Position numbers and translations under genes: made by a program. Source: Hymenopellis radicata (taxonomy: Eukaryota; Basidiomycota; Agaricomycetes; Agaricales; Physalacriaceae). Taken from it: a stretch of 23,801 bases of DNA. Below, in pieces: positions 1 to 9,360 of this stretch. The stretch spans positions 1-23,801 of the forward strand of contig JADNRX010000755.1 in NCBI GenBank assembly GCA_015501595.1, written 5' to 3'. Below the pieces are notes generated by a model. That model worked only from the letters and a program-made list of their open reading frames with translations, searched no databases and was not told the DNA's origin. Position 1 is the stretch's first letter. Each line of letters starts with the position of its first letter.

Positions 1-189
1 GAGGCATAGGTTGGTATGAGGGGGTCGCCTGGCAGGTCTTTGGAGAGGATGACGACCTAAGAGGAATGGTCAGGCAAGGAAGGGCTTGTAGGATATACTG
101 ACCTTCGTGTCAGATGAAGATTGCAGGATACGGATGGCGGTGGTGAGCCCGATGACACCCGCCCCGACAACAACAATAGTGCGCGCCAT
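1..189 (-). CDS. D-amino-acid oxidase, 5' end only (partial)
   Basis: This is the N-terminus of an FAD-dependent oxidoreductase that matches the D-amino-acid oxidase family, which oxidatively deaminates D-amino acids, usually in the peroxisome. Exon 1 runs 189..103 and exon 2 56..1, joined across a 46-nt GT..AG intron (102..57) in phase 0. The protein starts MARTIVVVGAGVIGLTTAIR, a classic FAD dinucleotide-binding GxGxxG fold at residues 8-13. It continues after the intron with VVILSKDLPGD and ends at the window edge at an IPTYAS stretch, as expected shortly before the family's substrate-side motifs. The rest, including the C-terminal signature and any peroxisomal tail, lies outside the window. 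It is divergent from the kinase gene at 945. The fold is certain. The exact family rests on the spacing and the DLPGD..PTYAS segment; another DAO/glycine-oxidase-like enzyme is possible. Confidence 0.82.
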
Positions 190-944
190 GATTGTCGCCT
201 TCTATCTTGCGAAATGAATACACCACTTCAATTATAGGATATACGACCTACGTTGAAATAGACGTGTTCCTGGCAGACAGCGCAGGAATAGTAGATTTTA
301 ACTGTTCGCGTCCGCGAAGTGTAGCTGTCACTAGAAATCTGGGAGAAGGGATACAATCGGACAATACGTCTAGCCCAGGTCTGGCCCTTTGCGGCGCCGA
401 TGGGTGGAGGGATGAAGATAGATAGCCATGGCGAGGCGAGGCGGAAAGAGGGTCGCGGAAAACTCCGCCGCCAAGTCGGAAGTTTAGGCCGAAGGCCATC
501 TAATCTTATCTACTATTTTCAACCCCTACAGTCGACGTCGTGAACTTCCTTTCCCTGTTTCACGTTTCCCAAACCTTTCCCCTGAAACAGCTGCACAATG
601 GTGTGCACACTTAGGTGAGAGTCTTCTTCATTTGACTACGTGAAATGAGCCGAACTCTACAACTTCTAGCAGCGCGGACTCCGAAAATCTGAGAAGACTT
701 GCACGGATTCACTGTCACATAGCTGGGAAAACGCATCTGGGCCCACCACCTTGACCTCATGACTTCCGGTGTTTCGTATTCCGTGGAAGCCACCACGTGC
801 GCATGTACGCGCTTGATGTCGTCAACGATCCTCCTTCCTTATTCGTACTCTGGAAAGAGCACAAGATTAGGACTTATTTCGCACGGAACGCATCGTGTTT
901 AACACATATAACACTTGAAGCTCTCTCGAATGTGTTCAGTAACC
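190..944. promoter_or_regulatory. Divergent intergenic region between the DAO and the first kinase
   Basis: This 755-base gap separates two divergent start codons, so it must hold both promoters. The open frames in it (for example 192-425 plus and 248-499 minus) overlap each other antisense and show no recognisable protein. A perfect CACGTG palindrome lies at 794-799. I found no convincing TATA box, tRNA or repeat. Confidence 0.5.
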
Positions 945-3521
945 ATGAGCACCTCTGACTCGCCATCACTCGCATTCCCATCTTGCTCTGAATCCTCCTT
1001 CTCCTCGTCGGAGGGCTGTACACCAGCGAATGTCCATCTATTCCAGAGGGACGACGCCATGGTCCACAACCCTCGTGCGTATCTACACGCAACCGTCGAT
1101 GCCAGTCGTTCCTTAGGGATCAATCTCGCGCACCAGAGTGCTCTGACGCACCTCGTGTACTCGAAGATGAATGACTTGCAGCAGGACGAATACCTTACGG
1201 CTTACGTTGCACCTTTGATAGACGGAGTTCTGCACCCGGAGTGCTCCGTAGAGGTGGACTTACAGCGCTCCATCGACACTGACGCGCCGCAGTCTAGTGG
1301 CGATGGCCATCTTGCTGCGCTTCTGCGTGATGATCCTCGTGCCAATTTGTTCGGCGTGAATCCCGAGGCCAAGCAAAATAGTTTCCTCGGCGTCACCGTC
1401 CTTTCTAGACGTGATACGACGTCCCTTCTCGTCGTTCTGCTCAACGTGGCTGGCGTATAAACCCGCCGACAACATGACCATCCACCCCACTGGCGGGGAT
1501 CCCATTCAACGTCCCCCACTCAAAAGCTCAGGCTATCATGGAATTCCTCCACCCAGAGCAGGACCCCTTCAGCCTCGAGCGCCTCGCGTCTCTTTTCGCC
1601 TTCTACGCGTCCGACGTTGCTCCATCCTATAACGTCGTCGAGCAGAATAGCTACCATATGTCAGCTTGGATATGGCATGCCGTTGCCCGCCTGGCGCAGC
1701 ATGTCCAACACCAGTTGCTCGATCTAGAACCGATGGGCAAGTGCGGACTCCTCCGAACGGTGGACTGCATGCGTTATCGCCAGCACGTTTCCGACGAAGT
1801 TCTTGAAAGAGCGAGGCAAGCTTGGAATCACTGGGAGCGCCGATACGAAACAGCGAGTGAGGTGAAATGGAAGGAAATACGTCGCCAGAGACATATATCC
1901 GCAGTGTCAGCCGAGCGTGTGAGTGCTCTTGTTTTAGATACGAAAGAGTTTGCATTAATTTCCTTGTCGTTCATTTAGGTGGCGAACGAGCAAAAGATAA
2001 AAGTAGGTTTGTCAATTCCCAAGAGATCTGAGATTCTGATGACATGTAGCGCAACTGGCATGACCTCTCTCTTCCTAATCCAAAGAACGAACAGGAAAAG
2101 CTCAAATTTGTGTCGCAAGTACGCTCGCAGTTAACATCCGATTCTACGGCGGTGTGGCGAACGATTCATGGCGTATCACGCGATGTTGCCCCACTTGTGA
2201 TGGAGATTCTACAAACAGTAAGTGCTGGTGCCTCTTTCTGCTATACACGCTCATTGGGTATAGGAACTCGACGCTTCAACAACAATCGACACTTATCGCT
2301 TTACCTGTATCAAGTGTCTCAGAGCCCTCGGGAAGCGATACGACCTTCTACCTGGTTCGTTCGTCTGTCGTGACGTAGAAAGGCTAGGATCGAGCGCCAT
2401 CTGGGGCGGCGGCTTCGCGGTGAATTCCTTTAATGATTGGGTATTCTTGGTGTATGTTGCTGACGGTGTTCAAAGGATATCTGGCAAGGAACAATGTCTG
2501 CTGATCGGAGGCCCGTTTGTTTGAAGATTCTACGATTATTCGTCACCCAGGACCGAACAAAGATGTTCAAGGTGCGTTGTCGTTCAATTCAATGACCCGA
2601 AAACTTCGCTGATCGCCGGGGCTACTAGGCAGTCTGCCACGAAGCTCTAGTGTGGCGGCAGCTTCGGCATCCAAACGTGCTGCCCTTCTTAGGAATTAAC
2701 AATGATCTTTTCGCTCCCTGTTTCTGCCTGATATCGGAATGGATGATGAATGGTAATATTATGGGTTTCCTTCTAGATCATCCCAACCACGATCGCTTCC
2801 AATCGGTGCGCTATATCGTCGGCAATACGCTAGTTGTCCTCACGCTTCTCCAGATCATGGAGATCGCAGAAGGAATTCGGTACTTGCACGATCTCGATCC
2901 CCAAATTGTTCACGCAGACATACGCGGTGTATGTGTTCCGTTATCCACATGTTCTCGAAGTTGAACTCGAACTCAACGCTGTCTACGTCGTCTAGGCCAA
3001 CGTCCTGGTATCCGATGACTTTCACTGCGTGCTGGCCGATTTTGGTATAAGCCTCATGGCGGAGACGCAAGCGCCGGGTAGCACCACTCTTTTACAAGGT
3101 ACAACTCGTTGGCTACCTCCCGAGATGATCGACACAGCGCTCTTCGAAAAGGCGTATCTCCCAGCGCGGGACATTTATTCTTTTGCGTGTACAGTCATCG
3201 AGGTGTGCAACAGCTCGTGTATCCGAGGCTCTTCTCATTCCAGTTCGCTAGATTTATACCGGGAAACCGCCATTTTCCCATGTCAGGACTGACATCGGTG
3301 TCATCAACGAAGTAATCGTTCATAAGCGAATGCCGCCTCGCCCAACACTGGAGGAACTTCCGTGGAATGAGCTTTGGGAGCTGTTGGTCAGATGTCTTGC
3401 AGCGGATGCAAGAGATCGACCTACGGCCAGCAACCTTTTGCAGTCTCTGCATGATCTCTCAGGACGTGATGATACATCTTCCCATGACGAGAGCATTGAC
3501 CTTGGTACTCACGCTGCATAG
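945..3521 (+). CDS. TKL-like protein kinase with novel N-terminal region (kinase copy 1; frame broken twice)
   Basis: Predicted serine/threonine (tyrosine-kinase-like) kinase of about 714 residues, probably intracellular signalling. Exons: 945-1918, 1979-2002, 2050-2217, 2264-2419, 2476-2571, 2629-2805, 2854-2928, 2996-3202, 3252-3521; all eight introns are phase 0 and 46-67 nt. Kinase landmarks in order: glycine loop GGGFADIWQG, VCLKILR with the ATP lysine, CHEALVWRQLRHPNVLPFLG with the helix-C Glu, hinge ISEWMMNGN, catalytic loop HADIRGANVLVSDD (HAD instead of HRD), ADFG, PPEM in place of APE, DIYSFACTVIE, and DARDRPTA near the end. The 350-residue N-terminus is unrecognised; it contains NVHLF, FLHPEQDPFSLERLASL and a Trp-rich HMSAWIWHAVARLA block. 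The start at 945 (accATGagc) matches the paralogue's start better than the upstream ATG at 915. Two frame breaks fall in AAAA runs at 1375-1378 and 1522-1525; one extra A in each explains both. The paralogue lies tail to tail downstream. Confidence 0.8.
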
Positions 3522-3736
3522 ACGCCGTGGTTCCAGAATCTGTACTAGTAGTACCAGTATGTACGTTGTATAGGTAACGAATTTGGTGTACTCAAATGTA
3601 ACACTGTTTACCCCCAGAGAAATAAGACTTCAAGCCGGTAAAATCATCGGGTTTTGTGATTGCTATACACTATCACACTAATGACAGTCCTCGGACTTGT
3701 ACGATCGTACGAACTTGAATTAACTGTAGTTGCCCG
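3522..3736. other. Short gap between two convergent kinase genes
   Basis: About 215 bases separate the stop of kinase copy 1 from the point where the coding homology of copy 2 ends. It should hold both 3' untranslated regions. An AATAAG at 3620-3625 is the only polyadenylation-like signal I noticed. No gene or clear repeat is visible. Confidence 0.4.
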
Positions 3737-6339
3737 TCAATGATCAGTGGAGGAGAGATTCAAACTACGGAGGAACTGGTATAAGACAGATGCACTTGGG
3801 CGATCTTTGGGGCATGAAGAAAGACACGCTACGACGAGATCCCAAAGATCATCTGAGGGAATTGCTCATGAGGGGGGCGAGGAGGCGTCCTTCTGTGAAC
3901 GACTACTTCGCTCATCACAGCAGGATCCGATCGCAGATGGTAAAAGGGCGGCTTTCCGCTGTAGATCTGGCACTCGTGATGAGAAGCAGAAGACGTGTAC
4001 GAAAAACATACCTCGATGATAGTGCACCCGAATGAATAGATATCTCTCGCGGAGAGATACGAAGGGTCGTACAATGAGGCATCCATCATTTCCGGAGCTA
4101 TCCACCGAACAGCACCGCGAAGGCGTGTAGAGCTTCCTGGCGCTTGGGTCTCCACCATGACACTGATACCGAAATCACCGAGCAGGCAATGTCCATCATC
4201 TGATACAAGGATATTGCTCTAACACGGCCCCGATCAGCCAAATGAATTGCGCGAGGACGAAGAACTTCCTTACCCCGCGGATGTCAGCGTGCACTATCTG
4301 GGGATCAAGTGCGTGCAAATAGGTAATTGCTTCGGCGATTTCTAATACCTGATGAAACACTTAACGCCCTGTGTCAGACGCGCGAAGGGAAACCTACTGA
4401 TTGAAAGCGGTCATGAGTAGGATTCTTGATCAAGAATTCCATAATATTGCCGTTCTCCATCCAGGGAGATACCAAGCAGAAACTATGCGGGAAGAGGTCG
4501 TCTACCACGCCCAGGAAAGGAAGTAGTCGCGGGTGTCGCAGCTGCCTCCATAGCAGTGCTTCATGGCAGAACGCCTGATCTCGCTTCAATCAAGTCTGTC
4601 ACCGCCATGTGAGTGCACGACGAACCTTAAGAATCTTATCAACATTGTTCCCAAACACTCGCAGGACCTTCAGGCAGACCGGCGTCTGAGATCGAGTCAA
4701 TGTGCCTTTCCAAATATCCTTCCGATGAACGTTACTAAATATGATAAGTTGGAAGTTGTATTGAAGCTTACCCCGAAGCCGCCACCGCAGATAGGACTAG
4801 ATCCTTCTCGCTTAATTTGTCGACAGAAGAAGGAATCGGGGAGCATTTCGTGCTTCTTCGTCGAGACGCGGAGACATTTAAGACATGTTGAACGATACGT
4901 GTCGATGGTCGACGAGGCATCCAGTTCCTGTACTGAGTAAACAACTGCTTTCCGAGGAGAAAAGGACAATCGCACCGTCTGTAAGATGTTCATGACATGT
5001 AACGCAGCCTCGCGTGGGACTGAACCGATAGTTCTCCAGACCGCAGGTGAATCAGAAGTTAGTTGTGACGTTACTTGGGCCACTAGGCGCAACACGGCAT
5101 TTTGATCATTGGCATCATTGAGAGAGAGCTCACGCCAGGTGCTCTATTAAGATCCCATATTATTTCACGAGATCGACGTCGGGGAAATGAACGCACTTCA
5201 ATGGTCTGGATAGAAGATACAATAAGCCCTGCAAGTTTCGGCTTAAAATAAATATCTTACCTCGAGTCTCTCGCGTTCACGTCGAATCTCCTGCATGCTT
5301 TCCATGGCTCGTATAAGGACTTCATCAGTGATCGCTTCTCGGAACTGTTTCCGGACAGCCTGCTGTCGGCGAAGTTCCAAGTCCTCCCGGGCCCGTCTTA
5401 GTTTCGCCATTCTCTCCTCACTTGCATCCTCGTATCGTCTTTCCCAGTGTTGCCATTCGGCTCGTGCACCCGCCAGATCCTGCTCGTCAATTTGTTCTCC
5501 GTACCGCACGCAGTCAAACAGACGCAATGCGCCAAACTTTCCCATAGGTTTGAGGGTGCGATTATCGTGTTGCACATGTCCCTTCGCCAATCGAGTCACC
5601 GCATGCCATACCCAAGCAGCCATGTGATAGCCGTTACGTGCAACTTGACTTTGAGCTGGGGAAGGTGCAGACGTGAAAAAGTCGACAAGAGAAGCGAGTC
5701 GCTCGAAGCTGAACGGACAGTCCTCAGGATGAAGAAAGTTCATAACGGCCTGGGCCTTCGGAGCGGGACGACAACAAAGATCTGTACCCATTAGATGTAT
5801 GTTCATTGAGTACGTGAACTTGGATGCGAAGAGGGAAGAACAGAATGTGCGTGGATGGCGTATCATATGACGAACGGAATGGGATGCTTGGCCGCGGCGT
5901 CAACGCCAACCAGCTTGACCTTGGGGTCATTGCGCAGAAGCGTGGCTATATGTCCATTTGAGCTCGACTGGGAGCATGGTGCCGAGTCCTGGGCGCGAAG
6001 GAAGTCGACTTCTGCATAAAAACCTGGATAGCGGATGCCGGCAAACAGATATTCGACACGTGCGGTAAGGTACTCATCCTGCGGCGATTCGCCTATCTTG
6101 GAGTACCGTAGCTGCGTGACAACGCTCTGAAGAGCGATGTTCTCTCCAGTTGACCGACAAATACAGAGGCCTGCCTGCAAGTATGCGCGGGCGGTATGGA
6201 CAGTTGGTGCATTGGGGTAAAAGAGGTGGACGTTGGTTGGGATCACGTCATGACTGTCATGAGAAGTCCACGAGGAGATAGACTGTGATGGGAGCAACAA
6301 GGAGCTGCGGTGTGCGCTGGTGATGCTACTGGCACTCAT
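3737..6339 (-). CDS. TKL-like protein kinase, paralogue of copy 1 (kinase copy 2; frame broken near both ends)
   Basis: Close relative of the kinase at 945-3521. Exons: 6339..5261, a 9-nt microexon 5205..5197 (tentative), 5143..4976, 4927..4772, 4718..4626, 4574..4398, 4348..4274, 4218..4012, 3966..3737. Five of the kinase exons have exactly the same length as in copy 1 (168, 156, 177, 75, 207 nt) and all introns are phase 0. Landmarks: GGGFGDIWKG, VCLKVLR, CHEALLWRQLRHPRLLPFLG, SPWMENGN, HADIRGSNILVSDD, GDFG, WIAPEM, DIYSFGCTIIE. Residues just before the first intron are strongly charged (LRRAREDLELRRQQAVRK..EIRRERERLE), a likely coiled coil. As written, the last exon stops at 3829 after EQFPQMIFGISS. 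One missing base in the C run near 3857-3859 would restore DLWDLVVACLSSCPKDRPSA, matching the last kinase helices of copy 1, with a stop at 3737. A second break near 5866-5876 joins AAAKHPIPF to MIRHPRTF. It may be a real decaying copy or may carry sequence errors. Confidence 0.75.
5197..5205 (-). other. Candidate 9-nt microexon of kinase copy 2
   Basis: Between the exon ending at 5261 and the one starting at 5143 there are 117 bases, roughly twice the local intron length. Splitting them into a 55-nt intron (5260..5206, GTAAGA..CAG), a 9-nt exon coding Thr-Ile-Glu, and a 53-nt intron (5196..5144, GTGCGT..TAG) gives two normal introns. It also mirrors copy 1, which has a 24-nt exon (1979-2002) at the same place. 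A single 117-nt intron is the alternative. Confidence 0.45.
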
Positions 6340-7262
6340 GATGATTATCAGTGAGTGCAGCTCATGGAAGAAGGACTTAGAACTTACCTACTATTATACT
6401 TGTCGACCACGATGTATCACAAAGATACGTCGCTCTGGCATATTTAATCCAACGTCCGGAGGCGTATTTCGCCGGATTCAACAACCTGGCATAGCATCAT
6501 GAGATGCTGCAATGCGCGCCTAAATGATTAGCGTGCCCGGGGCAAGGGATTTTTTGTACGGCATACCATTCATTTTGGAAGGAATAAAACACCGTAAGGC
6601 ATAATGCGCTGACGCGTTGTCGGTGCTAGAAGGAAGAGCCTCAGCTTGGAACGAACCACACCCCCAAAGTTAAAAGTAGAATGGCTTAGATCGTGAAGCA
6701 CGACTTTAGGTTAACAGCTGCTTAGAAGGCGGAAAAAGAGCGACCAAGCCACTTACTTTCCCGATGATTCAAGTGAGTTGTATAATTGACAGGTTCGTGG
6801 TCCGCAGGCCAAGAGAAAAAAGGCCATGGTCAAGAAAAGTAACCATGATCATGATCAAGGACGAAAAACGCGTGTATACGGTGATATCGGTCCGAATTGA
6901 CGGTAGATTTCTGACAGTACAAACCTGAAGGCGTGGAATACAGTGGGCTTGAATAATGCGGGCCAGCATGATGGTGGTGGTGGTGGAAGGTAGCCCTCGT
7001 CTTGTGGTTAAGACGACAAAGGTCATATGATGGCGGTGGGAAACACAGACAGACTGAGGCACTGCCACCGCCTTCCTGCCACGACTTCCACTAACGCGTC
7101 TTTTTTGGGGCGCGTTTAGGTCTTGCTCATTTGGTGCCTTCGAAAGACAAGGAAAATGAACCTTGGTCCCTGTCTGTCTCGGCGATGTACCTCTCCAACC
7201 TGTCTCCACCCATGGTCGATGAGCAGGCTGTATTCTCATGCATGCCACGCAGAACTGGAGAG
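6340..7262. other. Intergenic stretch, promoter of kinase copy 2 and 3' flank of the PhoD gene
   Basis: About 920 bases with no gene I can support. A 159-codon minus frame (7248..6769) is open, but its product is rich in Arg, Thr and His, has no motif I know, and overlaps unrelated plus frames at 7123-7407. I see no tRNA, repeat array or transposon end. The part next to 6339 should hold the kinase promoter. Confidence 0.4.
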
Positions 7263-9090
7263 CTATATAACAATACTAGGCTCCCATCTGTGCACATACT
7301 CCCAGCTTTTAATTCCGTCGACTACCAGCGCAAATCCCACCGTCCATACCGTCCCAGTCGAATCAAAATCAAAGACGCCGAACTTTGACGATCCTTTGGG
7401 GTGTTGATAAATCGTCACGTCCGTTTCGGCGTGCTCCACGTACTCCCTGACGAACGGTTGAAAAAAGAACGACAATGGCGAGGTAGAAAACTCGATGACG
7501 GCGTTTTCCGTCGGATAACCCGACCCCACAGGAGGAGGGAATTTAACCGTTGCTGAAGGAAATGTACAGGTCAGCCCGTGTGGTCATGAGGAGGAATAGA
7601 AGGCGCTCACCGTGTTCGTGTCTGTCCCCACTTACAATGATTCCTCCTCCAACTTCCCATAGCAGCGCCAAAATCTCGTCTCGCTCGTCCAAATACCCCG
7701 CCCACGAATCCATCTCATCTCCGCCGCCGCTCCAATTCTAAAGCCACATTGCTGGAACATGATCTCTACTAAGCAGATATGAAACGCACCCTCGTGAATG
7801 GCACCCCGCTTACTACTACTTTCCACCCCCTTTCCCCTTTGATCCATGCCTTGAGCGCGGAAAGCTGCTTCCCTCCCAGCATAGTTCGTTTACCAAACCC
7901 ACTATCCTCTTTAGCCGGAGGCGTAGATCTCGCACTCCGTGTATCGAGTACGAAGAACGAAGCATCCCCACGGCGAAAAGTGTACCAGCTCTCCTGCTTA
8001 CCTTTGTCGCCATCTGGATTCGCATGCCCTTGATACGCACGAAAAGGCGCTAAAGCTGCTTCGTACATTGTCTGTCGTCTAGTCAGTACCCATGATGACT
8101 TCCAGTAGCATGACTCACGAGCTGAGGATCCATACCGGGATAGTAATCATTGATCAACTCATGGTCGTCGAATGCATGAAGCCACGGTATGTCTCGAAGC
8201 TCCTGCGTCCAATCCGGAGAAGCGTAAATCTGACGGAAGAGCTCTGTGTAGTGGGGTTCGAGAGAAATGGGCAGGTCGATGTATATCCAGTCGCCTAGGA
8301 AGAAGATCCAATCCGATTTCCCTTCAGTCTGGATGAACGATGCGAGATGGCGTATTCCTGCGATGTTCAATGCATGTGAGAAGGGGCTGTATGGATAAAA
8401 AGGCTTCAAGCAAGACGTGCTGATGAACCGGAAGATCTTGTCGGTTTCAGGGGAAGGGGAGGTGGTAAAGGATCCAGAATGGTTGAGCGACGTGGTGTAC
8501 ACATACGTCGTTGCTGGCGTGAGATCGACTAGGTGAGCGGTGGCTACCCCGTCGAATCCTACAGGCACACTAATCGACCTCTCGTCAAGGGCATCTTCCC
8601 CTCGCCAAGTCAAAATCACCGTGGCCGAAGCAGCGCTGGTCATGGCTGGGTGTCGAAAGACGACCTTGGCGGATGTGCTATTGACGAAGCCCGTGCGTGA
8701 AAAGGCTACATCGGCGCTTGGGTAGAACGCATGTGCGCTGTAAAGGAAATCGAATACGAAGATAACGGGAAGAAGGTTCAGCCCAACAGCTAGGATATTA
8801 GCCCTGCGGGATGAGGTCCGCACGCCGAGCAGAGGTGCAAATAGGCCGACGGAGGAAGGTGATATGGGAGTCTGTAATGCGAAGGACGCCAGGAAAACGC
8901 AAAGAGAGGCTGAGATGCGTGGTAAGAAGCGATATCCCAAAGGAAGCTGCCAACCGCCACGGAAATTAAGGTGAGTACAACCTCTATAACGTGCTATATG
9001 TTCCTTACCATGCATAAAAAAAACGTAGCATTGAAACTTGAAATAGGTACCGGAAAGGACGCTCAAAGCCCGATTGCTGGCAGATAACAT
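7263..9090 (-). CDS. PhoD-like phosphatase with N-terminal membrane segments
   Basis: Metallophosphatase of the PhoD (alkaline phosphatase D) superfamily, which hydrolyses phosphomono- or diesters with Ca/Fe-type metal centres. Exons: 9090..8119, 8071..7790, 7737..7611, 7552..7263; introns 47, 52 and 58 nt; 556 residues from the longest start. The first part is hydrophobic (SASLCVFLASFAL; ILAVGLNLLPVIFVFDFLY), suggesting two membrane anchors with the enzyme on the outer or lumenal side. Then come the N-terminal beta domain (AFSRTGFVNSTSAKVVFRHP), FISTSCLKPF, FLGDWIY with a metal Asp, FDDHELINDYYPG, FFVLDTRSA, VVSGVPFT, DSWAGYLDERDEI, and the signature SGDRHEHA that straddles the last intron. 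The 5' end is uncertain. An ATG at 9031 followed by a 62-nt intron (9008..8947) would give a tidier hydrophobic start, but only if the T8 run at 9016-9023 were T9. It is divergent from the MFS permease. Confidence 0.88.
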
Positions 9091-9360
9091 CGAGGAGATG
9101 CTGGTCGTTGGTAAGAACCAAGAGCAGGCACGGAAATCAGGGCGAATTGACCGGGATTTAGGACGCGACTTTGCTATAAAGTGTCAAGCACGTGCGATCG
9201 CAGATCTCGCAAATTTTAAATTGCTCACACGACCATCTCTTTCTATCAATGTCATCATGGGCAACGTTCGTAGGAGATTTGATATGCACGCGAAGGGTTG
9301 ACTTAAAGGTGGGCTAGCGAGGGTCATTCCTGGATGAGTCGGCCCTCATCTCTGATCAGC
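9091..9360. promoter_or_regulatory. Shared divergent promoter of the PhoD phosphatase and the MFS permease, with a CACGTG box
   Basis: Only about 270 bases separate the two divergent start codons. A perfect palindromic CACGTG lies at 9189-9194, roughly in the middle (agCACGTGcg). CACGTG is the core site of basic helix-loop-helix regulators of the yeast Pho4 / Neurospora NUC-1 type that switch on phosphate-starvation genes. Its use here is inferred from the two neighbouring genes, both tied to organic phosphate. Other E-box factors could bind the same site. Confidence 0.5.

Noticed and set aside
1410..1526. A 117-nt intron in kinase copy 1 (GTGATA..AAAAG) that would hide its frame breaks
   Set aside because: The same stretch is conserved as protein in copy 2 (IR-x-P, FCS, A-x-K, M-x-IH, KAQA-x-M-x-FLHPE), so it is coding.
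945..3521. Assigning the kinases to the fungal FunK1 family
   Set aside because: The kinase core (NGN hinge, HADIRG-x-N, DFGIS, PEM, DIYSF) is TKL-like, and the N-terminal region shows none of the FunK1 features I know.
6769..7248. 159-codon open frame on the minus strand
   Set aside because: Odd composition, no motif, overlaps plus-strand frames, and no splice-linked neighbours; more likely chance in a long intergenic gap.
9031..9090. Taking the ATG at 9090 as a firm start for the PhoD protein
   Set aside because: The first 45 residues read poorly and an intron-like GTAAGG..GGCAG segment lies inside them; the start is left open.
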